Part shown: piece after piece, positions 24,405 to 30,254 of the stretch
Numbering within the stretch: the first letter of the stretch is position 1
How the letters are laid out: every line of letters begins with the position of its first letter
Assembly (NCBI GenBank): GCA_964351655.1
Contig: CAYGPD010000034.1
Coordinates: 1 to 34,973 of the forward strand
Length of the DNA: 34,973 bases
Origin: Hirschia sp964351655
Lineage (GTDB): Bacteria; Pseudomonadota; Alphaproteobacteria; Caulobacterales; Hyphomonadaceae
Reading direction: 5' to 3'
Translations under genes and position numbers: made by a program
Notes under the pieces: generated by a model
Told to the model about the DNA's origin: nothing
Database searches by the model: none
What the model saw: only the letters and a program-made list of their open reading frames with translations

Positions 24405-24779
24405 ATGAGCGCGCGTGAGACAGAACAACAGCCTCGCCACTCAGACTATTCTCAGCGTGGTTGTCCTGTGGAGGCCTCTCTTGAATTGATAGGCGGTAAG
24501 GGCAAAGGCGCGATATTATTTCACTTGCTGGAAGGCACATTGCGTTTCAATGAAATTCAACGTCGGCTTGAGGGAATTTCCCAACGTATACTTACAAAGC
24601 AATTGCGCGATCTTGAAGATTGCGGCTTGGTGCACCGTGAAGTGTTTGCTGAAGTTCCCCCGCGTGTGGAATATAGCCTGACGCAAAAGGGGGAGACTTT
24701 GCGTCCTATTATTCTAGCATTGATGGCGTGGGGCAAAGCCTATGCTTTTGATATTTTGCAGGAAAAAAAGTCAGCTTAA
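24405..24779 (+). CDS. HxlR-family winged-helix regulator
   Basis: A 124-aa HxlR/MarR-like transcription factor. It has the conserved N-terminal Cys20 in RGCPVEASLELIGGK, which in relatives senses electrophiles or quinones, the recognition region LRFNEIQRRLEGISQRILTK, and the wing VPPRVEYSLTQKG. The family has GGKWK after the first helix; here it is GGKGK, Gly replacing a nearly invariant Trp at position 33. Divergent from nfsB, its probable target. A good GGAAC-type purine stretch precedes the ATG. Confidence 0.92.
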   Translation: MSARETEQQPRHSDYSQRGCPVEASLELIGGKGKGAILFHLLEGTLRFNEIQRRLEGISQRILTKQLRDLEDCGLVHREVFAEVPPRVEYSLTQKGETLRPIILALMAWGKAYAFDILQEKKSA

Positions 24780-24844
24780 AATATCGCAAAGATGCGCCAT
24801 CTGAGATGGAGAGTTTTTGGGCGGTTAGAGAATGGAATTTAGCA

Positions 24845-24876
24845 AAAGCCCGATCAGGAATGGTCGGGCTTTTTAT
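24845..24876 (+). terminator. Intrinsic terminator after the HxlR gene
   Basis: Perfect 9-bp stem AAAGCCCGA / TCGGGCTTT with a 10-nt loop and further Ts. It closely resembles the terminator after the SDR gene. A small palindrome CCATCT-G-AGATGG lies just upstream (24797-24809). Confidence 0.88.
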
Positions 24877-24959
24877 TTGTACATCTATATATTTTCAAAC
24901 TTAAATGCGGATTATGATTTTTGGCATCACCAATTAATTTTTGCGTTGGAGCTCATTTC

Positions 24960-24984
24960 GGAACTGCGACAATCAGTCTGCGTT
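24960..24984 (+). promoter_or_regulatory. Sigma-EcfG (general stress) promoter
   Basis: GGAAC (24960-24964), 16-nt spacer, CGTT (24981-24984): an exact match to the alphaproteobacterial EcfG consensus GGAAC-N16/17-CGTT. It lies 38 bp before the SDR start codon, giving a plausible short leader. Confidence 0.8.
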
Positions 24985-25022
24985 AACTAAGAATTCTCAC
25001 ATTAACACGGGAGCCTTAGAAA

Positions 25023-25970
25023 ATGGCACATAAACAGCAAAATGAATTGGATGACACTTTAGATGCTTCATTTCCTTCAACTGACGCTTCAAACCGGGAT
25101 CCGGGTAGAGCGGCTGCAGTAGTTGCTGAGCGACCGGCACAAACGCAAGATCAGCAACCGGGGAATGAACATGCAATGACTCCGAGACCGGAATCTTTCA
25201 TGAAAAACTATAAGCCAGCAGGAAAACTTGCGGGTAAAGTCGCTTTAATTAGCGGTGGAGATAGTGGGATTGGCCGCGCTGTCGCGATTGGTTATGCAAA
25301 AGAAGGTGCGGATGTCGCATTTATATATCTATGTGAAGATAAAGATGCGCAGGAGACAGTTGAGCATATAGAAGCAGAAGGGCGCAAAGCGCTCGCTATT
25401 AAAGGCGATATTTGCAGTAAACAATTTTGCGAAGAGGCGGTTGAGGAAACTGTAGAAAAATTGGGCGGCCTAAATATCCTCGTGAATAACGCTGCTGAGC
25501 AGCATGTGCAGGAAAATATCGAAGATATCAGTGAGGAACAACTGCGCCGCACTTTCGATACAAATTTCTTCGGACTGTTCTTCTTAACGCAGTGTGCAAT
25601 GAAACATCTGAAAATGAATGATTCGATCGTGAATACAGCTTCTATCGTGGCGTATCGCGGGAAGGATGTATTGATGGATTATGCATCAACAAAAGGCGCA
25701 ATCGTTGGGCTTACACGTTCACTTGCTTCTAATCTTGCAGAACGTAAAATTCGTGTGAATGCGGTCGCGCCTGGTCCAATTTGGACGCCTCTTATTCCTG
25801 CATCGTTTGATGCTGAAACGGTAAAAGAGTTTGGCGAGTACACGCAAATGGGGCGTGCTGGACAGCCGGATGAGGTGGCGCCGAGTTACATTTTCCTCGC
25901 TAGCGAAGATGCTAGTTACATGACGGGGCAGGTGTTGCATCCAAATGGCGGGACAATTATCGGAGGATAA
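25023..25970 (+). CDS. General-stress short-chain dehydrogenase/reductase (YghA/YdaD type)
   Basis: A 315-aa classical-type SDR with a ~60-residue disordered N-terminal extension. The NAD(P) loop is SGGDSGIG (77-84), NNAA is at 155-158, and the catalytic set is Ser207, Tyr220 and Lys224 in DYASTKG. The lead-in MTPRPESFMKNYKPAGKLAGK is characteristic of the YghA/GSP39 subgroup. The N-terminal LDDTLDASFPSTD motif recurs in other stress proteins as a short disordered element (from memory, not checked). It is transcribed alone: an EcfG promoter is in front, with terminators on both sides. The substrate is unknown; glucose/ribitol dehydrogenase names in this group are unproven. Confidence 0.9.
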   Translation: MAHKQQNELDDTLDASFPSTDASNRDPGRAAAVVAERPAQTQDQQPGNEHAMTPRPESFMKNYKPAGKLAGKVALISGGDSGIGRAVAIGYAKEGADVAFIYLCEDKDAQETVEHIEAEGRKALAIKGDICSKQFCEEAVEETVEKLGGLNILVNNAAEQHVQENIEDISEEQLRRTFDTNFFGLFFLTQCAMKHLKMNDSIVNTASIVAYRGKDVLMDYASTKGAIVGLTRSLASNLAERKIRVNAVAPGPIWTPLIPASFDAETVKEFGEYTQMGRAGQPDEVAPSYIFLASEDASYMTGQVLHPNGGTIIGG

Positions 25971-26034
25971 TTGGTATTAAGCTAAATTTATTGCATTCCC
26001 TTAGGTTCTGTAAAAAATAGAGATGGAACTGCTG

Positions 26035-26064
26035 AAAGCCCGGTCAGAAACGATCGGGCTTTTT
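26035..26064 (+). terminator. Intrinsic terminator after the SDR gene
   Basis: AAAGCCCGGTC pairs with GATCGGGCTTT (one G-U pair) around a 6-nt loop, then Ts. Sequence and loop are close to the terminator upstream of the SDR gene. Confidence 0.88.
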
Positions 26065-26189
26065 GTTGGGGGGTCGATAGAAGAAAATGAAACTTTACCG
26101 ACGGATAATCTGGTCTTTCCCGTTTAGATTATTAGGCATTCGCATTTGCGGTGCGTGAAGATATATCCAATCAGATAGAGACATTCAAA

Positions 26190-26480
26190 ATGAGAAAAGC
26201 ACTTTTATTGAGCCTTGCCAGCTTTGCAGTTTTATCTTTGCCGGCATGTGCATCTGCGCAAACAAGCGATACAGCGCAAAGCGAAGAGCGCGGTGGTAAG
26301 CGTCCAAAAATGGATCTTTCAGACGCTGCGACAAAACTGGGTGTGACAGAAGAGGCGCTTGAAAAAGCAATGAAAGATTCAGGTGGACCTCCGCCAAACT
26401 TGGCAAAAGTTGCTGAGACGCTGGGTGTGAGTGAAGCAGACCTTAAAGCTGCGTTACCAGCACCTCCCAAACGCCGCTAG
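26190..26480 (+). CDS. Small exported protein with LGV[ST]E repeats
   Basis: A 96-aa protein with a Sec signal (MRKALLLSLASFAVLSLPAC), processed either by signal peptidase I after ASA or as a lipoprotein at LPAC. The mature part has two helical repeats, DAATKLGVTEEALEKAM and KVAETLGVSEADLKAAL, separated by GGPPPN and ending PAPPKRR. This repeat type is common in short alphaproteobacterial exported proteins without known function. The ATG at 26190 is chosen because the signal peptide starts there; a GTG at 26151 would precede it with a charged stretch. A large hairpin follows the stop. Confidence 0.72.
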   Translation: MRKALLLSLASFAVLSLPACASAQTSDTAQSEERGGKRPKMDLSDAATKLGVTEEALEKAMKDSGGPPPNLAKVAETLGVSEADLKAALPAPPKRR

Positions 26481-26486
26481 TTTTAA

Positions 26487-26539
26487 CCTTCCACTCCAGC
26501 GTTTGTGCGATGTAAAACGCATAGCGCTGGAGTGGAGGG
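26487..26539. terminator. Large hairpin between converging transcripts
   Basis: A 15-bp stem (12 perfect pairs TCCACTCCAGCG / CGCTGGAGTGGA, plus a G-U and two G-C outside) with a 23-nt loop. It lies just after the small exported gene and faces the minus-strand gene ending at 26680. No T-run on either strand, so it may be a barrier rather than a standard terminator. Confidence 0.5.
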
Positions 26540-26553
26540 GGTGAAAGATCAAC

Positions 26554-26655
26554 TTAATCTGTAAAACAGATTTCCGTGCCATCGCCTTGATCATAGCAAT
26601 CGCGGCGGTTCGAGCTTGGCGGCGGAGGGGCGGTGCGCGGCGCTGGCTTGAAGCC
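26554..26655 (-). pseudogene. Coding-like tail after two in-frame stops
   Basis: Continuing the frame of the exported protein that ends at 26680, there is TAG, seven codons, a second TAG, then 33 open codons to a TAA at 26554. This tail reads as a proline-rich linker (PAPRTAPPPPSSN) and RRDCYDQGDGTEICFTD, like the end of a real exported protein. It may be a decayed C-terminus. There is no start codon in it. Confidence 0.35.
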
Positions 26656-26679
26656 CTATTTAGCGGTATAGCTTACCGT

Positions 26680-27489
26680 CTAGGTGCCATTGTTCGGCTG
26701 GTTTGCCTGACCACTACCCCAATAAGTTTTCTTACCAGACATGCTATCCGCCCATGCTTTTGGCCAAGTGCATTCAACACTCGTCGGCTTGTGGAGATAG
26801 CACATGTCATAGGCGTCCTGAACGGTGCGCATTTTCTTGTTGGCATCCCACCAGCGGTAGAACATCGGCCCGCCTTCTTTGCGCGCGACTTCATAGAATT
26901 CCCAGTCGTCGATTATATTCGTGCGCAGAACCAATTCTTCGCGCGTTGCAGGCTTTTTCGGTAGAGCAGCAATGCGGGCTTTTTCTGCCTGTTCTGCTTT
27001 ATAAGTTGCAAGCTGCGCTGCCTGACGTTCATTGTTAGTCGGTCCGGCAGTACAGCCAAAACGTTTCTCAGCCCATGCGAGCATAACTGGCGGCGGCGCA
27101 TCCAGCCCTTGGGGAAATTCTGGCTTCACTGTGGATCGGCCCCCTTCAAAGGCGGCCAGTTCCTGATGATATTTCTTCAGCGTGGCGTGTGCAGTCGTGT
27201 CGCCATTGCCCATTCCGCAATAACTTCCATAGCATTCAAGCAAAGCGCGGACGACTTTTGTGCGTGTTTCCACCGCCGCGGAGCCATAGTCCTGCCAATA
27301 TAGAATGGCCTGTCCCCAGGTATTTGGTCCGCTGGCAAAATACTGTTCAAATGTATTGGCGAGGACCAACCCGTTCGGACAGTTCTTTGCTAATGCAGTA
27401 GGCGCGAGGGTGATGGCGGCGAGCGCCGTGAAAGCAAATTTTGCTGTTTTGCCAAATAGTGTGCGGTGTTTATGCGTGTGATTGCGCAT
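26680..27489 (-). CDS. Exported cysteine-rich protein of unknown function
   Basis: A 269-aa protein that I do not recognise. Sec signal peptide with cleavage after TALA (residue 34). The mature protein has six cysteines (in KNCPNG, LLECYGSYC, KRFGCTAG, YDMCYLH and VECTW), enough for three disulfides. A Trp/Tyr-rich N-terminal half is followed by an Ala/Lys/Glu helical stretch (AQLATYKAEQAEKARIAALP) and a second globular part. The ATG at 27489 has AGGGGATG upstream; an ATG at 27513 would lack one. Its 3' side runs into a decayed-looking tail. A role in the periplasm is all that can be said. Confidence 0.7.
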   Translation of the reverse strand: MRNHTHKHRTLFGKTAKFAFTALAAITLAPTALAKNCPNGLVLANTFEQYFASGPNTWGQAILYWQDYGSAAVETRTKVVRALLECYGSYCGMGNGDTTAHATLKKYHQELAAFEGGRSTVKPEFPQGLDAPPPVMLAWAEKRFGCTAGPTNNERQAAQLATYKAEQAEKARIAALPKKPATREELVLRTNIIDDWEFYEVARKEGGPMFYRWWDANKKMRTVQDAYDMCYLHKPTSVECTWPKAWADSMSGKKTYWGSGQANQPNNGT

Positions 27490-27674
27490 TAATGCATCCC
27501 CTTTAATATGCATCCACGAATGATGTGGCGTTTAGATTGCACCGCGTCCCAGAGCAGGCAATATCATCAAATTCGGGATAATTATTATACATGCTTGCAA
27601 AAATGGTAAATGGGGATTGTTGCAGCGAGATAGGGCGCGCTTGGCGGAATTTTCTAAAGCATGTCTTGCGCAAA

Positions 27675-27711
27675 GGTGCATTTTCTGGCGCGTCATGCAC
27701 TCTATGATGGG
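27675..27711 (+). repeat. REP-like palindromic element, copy 1
   Basis: GGTGCATTTTCTGGCGCG followed by TCATGCAC: a 6-bp GTGCAT/ATGCAC stem and a conserved CTGGCGCG loop. The same element with a perfect 8-bp stem is found at 28442-28476. The 25-nt cores differ at only three or so positions. Confidence 0.6.
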
Positions 27712-27737
27712 ATAAAAAAGCATAGATGCGCCTATAG

Positions 27738-27764
27738 CTCCGCCATATCGCTATGGGGAGTTTT
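27738..27764 (+). other. Terminator-like hairpin without an upstream gene
   Basis: CTCC-CCATA pairs with TATGG-GGAG (one bulged G, loop TCGC), followed by TTTTG. No plus-strand gene precedes it within 1.2 kb, so it may end an unannotated small transcript. Confidence 0.4.
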
Positions 27765-27799
27765 GTTGGTCGTTTTTTGGTGTCGATAGGAAGTGGGCT

Positions 27800-27872
27800 G
27801 TAAAGCGCACGGTCTGTCGGCGGGTTAGAGAATAGAATGTGGTATGCGTGCCGCCAGAAGCGTGCGCTTTAC
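27800..27872. repeat. 73-bp inverted-repeat element
   Basis: GTAAAGCGCACG and CGTGCGCTTTAC form a perfect 12-bp terminal inverted repeat. Inside, after a small asymmetric internal loop, GGCGG (27819-27823) pairs with CCGCC (27851-27855), leaving a 27-nt apical loop. It could be a mobile REP/MITE-like palindrome or a structured RNA. No ORF is involved. Confidence 0.6.
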
Positions 27873-28101
27873 CTGATGTTTTGATCTTCAAGCTGACAAT
27901 CTGCACATGCTCGCTCAATGCTCAAAGCATCAGCCCGCTCATGATACGAATTTGCGCATCGCCCACACCATGAGAAGGTGATGTGAATATGCACTCATTT
28001 TTAGGGGGCGGGGATAAGTTTTGAGATATCCATGGCTTTATCGTCCGTACACACACAAAAGTGAGTGGACCGTGATTACGAAACACGGTGTAAAAACAAG
28101 C

Positions 28102-28401
28102 ATGGATACGGATGAAACATTTACCCAGCAAGCCGTGAGAATGGTGCGCGATATGATCGCTTCATTGAGCATTGCTTTTTTGCCAGCTGCGATAGTGGGA
28201 TTATTGGCCTGCTTCTTTGTGGAGCTTTACCTGCGTCAAGACTGGGTTGGCTTTTGGCCGCCGCTATCTTGGAGCACATCTGTTTTGAGTTTTATTGTGT
28301 TTTTCGTGTTTGGGTTTGAAACACCTAAAGGACGAGAGTTTTGCAATAAAATTGTGTGGGGAAATAGGCTGGCGCGGAGCGTTGCAGCTTGGTTTAAATA
28401 G
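28102..28401 (+). CDS. Small two-helix membrane protein, unknown
   Basis: A 99-aa protein: an amphipathic N-terminus (MDTDETFTQQAVRMVRDM), membrane segment 1 (IAFLPAAIVGLLACFFVELYL), a short loop with WVGFWPPLSW, and segment 2 (VLSFIVFFVFGFE), then a basic C-terminus KIVWGNRLARSVAAWFK. I do not recognise the family. The ATG at 28102 is preferred; GTG 28072 and TTG 28021 extend the frame but give an implausible N-terminus. The ribosome site is weak. It stands alone between palindromic repeats, convergent to the nuclease gene. Confidence 0.5.
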   Translation: MDTDETFTQQAVRMVRDMIASLSIAFLPAAIVGLLACFFVELYLRQDWVGFWPPLSWSTSVLSFIVFFVFGFETPKGREFCNKIVWGNRLARSVAAWFK

Positions 28402-28441
28402 GGGGTGGCGACTGCGTTTCGTGCGGAAAGCGCATGTCAGC

Positions 28442-28476
28442 GGTGCATTTGCTGGCGCGTAATGCACCCTACGGGT
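28442..28476 (+). repeat. REP-like palindromic element, copy 2
   Basis: GGTGCATT, then a CTGGCGCG-containing loop, then AATGCACC (perfect 8-bp stem), followed by CTACGGGTG. The same core as the element at 27675. Two further short hairpins follow in the intergenic space (GATGCG/CGCATC at 28504-28519 and ACCCC/GGGGT at 28579-28591). Confidence 0.65.
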
Positions 28477-28602
28477 GTCGCTGGGCGTTATTGCGTTATT
28501 CCCGATGCGTTTGCGCATCAGGAAATTCAGCACCCGAAATTGCATCCCGATACAATGTTGAAACGATAAGAGATGGATACCCCAATGGGGTGTGGGTAAG
28601 GT

Positions 28603-29151
28603 TTATTTACACGAGCAGCTGTCGCCGCGTTTTTCTTTTCTCCAAACCCATGGAGCTTTGTGTTCAGTTGCGTGAATACCAAGCTTGCTTTTCTGTGCGT
28701 ATTCTTGGTCTTTTAGGTAGCTTTTACCATAGGTAGGGTCGGCATATGCCCAGCCGTTTCTGACTAATTCTCTGCTAACGTCTACGTCATTTATTCGGCA
28801 TACGGAAACATAACGACCATAACGTATCCACGGTTTATTTTTCTTTATCCAAAATTCGCATTCAAACTCAGAATGTTTTGCTAAATTCTCCAAAAAGGAA
28901 CTGGCTGTTTTGTGACAATAGTTTTTCGGTTGACCTACGATCACACAACCTTGTGCTGCTTCAGGTGCATCAATTCCATAAAGTCGGATTTCGTGGTTTC
29001 CCACCCATAAAGTATCTCCATCGACTATTTCGATTGTACTTTCGCTACCCGCTTTCACGATTAGTTTGTCATTTTGCAATGTTTGAGTTTGAGCAATTGC
29101 TGGCGAAATAAAAAGTGCAAAAATACTCGCAATTTGTAGAATCGATTTCAT
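28603..29151 (-). CDS. Secreted thermonuclease (SNase) family protein
   Basis: A 182-aa staphylococcal-nuclease-fold enzyme. Signal peptide with cleavage after AIA (residue 20). Catalytic residues match: DGDT (Asp44, Asp46, Thr47), Arg56 in HEIRLYG, Asp61 and Glu64 in GIDAPE, and Arg113 in RYGRYVSVC. It carries extra cysteines, so disulfides are likely, and ends in a short basic/Cys tail (EKRGDSCSCK). The ATG at 29151 has GGGGAG five nt upstream. It degrades extracellular or periplasmic nucleic acid if active. It is divergent from glyQ, 131 nt apart. Confidence 0.9.
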   Translation of the reverse strand: MKSILQIASIFALFISPAIAQTQTLQNDKLIVKAGSESTIEIVDGDTLWVGNHEIRLYGIDAPEAAQGCVIVGQPKNYCHKTASSFLENLAKHSEFECEFWIKKNKPWIRYGRYVSVCRINDVDVSRELVRNGWAYADPTYGKSYLKDQEYAQKSKLGIHATEHKAPWVWRKEKRGDSCSCK

Positions 29152-29282
29152 GATAACTCCCCACCTTGATCCCATTGTCATAAAAGACTAGCTTCCGCGC
29201 CAAATTGTGCAATGGAAGCGGTGGGGAATCTGTGGTCTATGACGGCCAGAAGACAGACCTCGCGAACAAAAAAGAAACTGAC

Positions 29283-30188
29283 ATGTCAGCTAGCCAAAAA
29301 CCTAAATCATTTCAGGATTTGATCCTGACCCTTCAAACATATTGGGCCTCTCGCGGGTGCGCGGTATTGCAGCCTTATGATATGGAAGTGGGGGCGGGTA
29401 CATTACACCCCGCAACGACTTTGCGGGCGCTGGGGCCTAAGCCTTGGAATGTGGCGTATGTGCAGCCTTCGCGCCGTCCGACAGATGGACGCTATGGGGA
29501 AAACCCAAACCGCTTGCAGCACTATTATCAGTTTCAGGTGATCTTAAAGCCAAACCCGCCAGAGATTCAGGATTGGTATTTGGAAAGCCTGCGCGCAATC
29601 GGCCTTGATCCGACAGTGCATGACATTCGCTTTGTGGAAGATGACTGGGAAAACCCAACAGTAGGGGCGTGGGGTCTTGGCTGGGAAGTTTGGTGTGACG
29701 GGATGGAAGTGTCTCAGTTTACATATTTCCAGCAAGTGGGCGGCTTGGATGTGTTCCCAGTATCGGGTGAGCTAACCTATGGGCTTGAGCGCTTGGCCAT
29801 GTATGTGTTTGGCGTCGATAATGTGTATGATTTGCCATATAATGACCCAGACAGCCCGCACCCATTATCTTATGGGGATGTGTTTCTGGAAAACGAGAAA
29901 CAGCAATCAGCCTATAATTTCGAGCACGCCAATACAGATGATTTGCTTGAAAGCTTTAAAGCGTGTGAGCGCATGAGCCAGCATTTGCTGGGGTTGGATA
30001 AGCCTTTGCCGCTGCCCGCTTATGAGCAAGCGCTAAAAGCGTCGCACATGTTTAACTTGCTGGATGCGCGCGGGGTGGTGTCCCCGACCGAGCGCCAAAG
30101 CTTTATCGCCCGCGTGCGCGATATGGCCAAGGGCGCAGCTCAAGCATGGGCCGCACAAGAAGAAGCAGAAGCGGTCGCAGCAGAGTAG
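29283..30188 (+). CDS. glyQ: Glycine--tRNA ligase alpha subunit
   Basis: Alpha subunit of the bacterial alpha2beta2 glycyl-tRNA synthetase, carrying the catalytic centre. The 301-aa protein opens SFQDLILTLQTYWASRGCAV and shows the class II motifs GAGTLHPATTLRALGP, RRPTDGRYGENPNRLQHYYQ, and the motif-3-like GELTYGLERLAMY. I chose the ATG at 29283, where the conserved region begins; a longer frame goes back to 29205 without family support. glyS follows after 66 nt, then ppdK. Confidence 0.97.
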   Translation: MSASQKPKSFQDLILTLQTYWASRGCAVLQPYDMEVGAGTLHPATTLRALGPKPWNVAYVQPSRRPTDGRYGENPNRLQHYYQFQVILKPNPPEIQDWYLESLRAIGLDPTVHDIRFVEDDWENPTVGAWGLGWEVWCDGMEVSQFTYFQQVGGLDVFPVSGELTYGLERLAMYVFGVDNVYDLPYNDPDSPHPLSYGDVFLENEKQQSAYNFEHANTDDLLESFKACERMSQHLLGLDKPLPLPAYEQALKASHMFNLLDARGVVSPTERQSFIARVRDMAKGAAQAWAAQEEAEAVAAE

Positions 30189-30254
30189 TTTGCGCGAAAT
30201 TCACCGCTTTTTCTGAACTAAAATTTGATCTCTTTGCCATAGGGCACATACGCT

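Larger units (their letters stand above)
27490..28101. other. Gene-free stretch with several inverted repeats
   Basis: About 610 bp between a minus- and a plus-strand gene with no convincing ORF. It contains three separate inverted-repeat elements (27675-27711, 27738-27764 and 27800-27872) and otherwise mixed-composition sequence. The promoters of the two flanking genes must lie here but no consensus was recognised. Confidence 0.6.

Noticed and set aside
24901..24915. CtrA-like TTAA-N7-TTAT before the SDR gene
   Set aside because: One half-site mismatch in AT-rich sequence, with no supporting second box; the EcfG promoter explains the region better.
26587..27038. Plus-strand open frames opposite the Cys-rich exported gene
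   Set aside because: Shadows of the minus-strand gene, with no ribosome site and low-complexity Arg/Trp/Gly-rich translation.
28434..28736. Plus-strand open frame over the repeat region before the nuclease gene
   Set aside because: It runs through palindromic repeats and into the nuclease gene on the other strand; residues are Cys/Arg-rich with no protein-like pattern.
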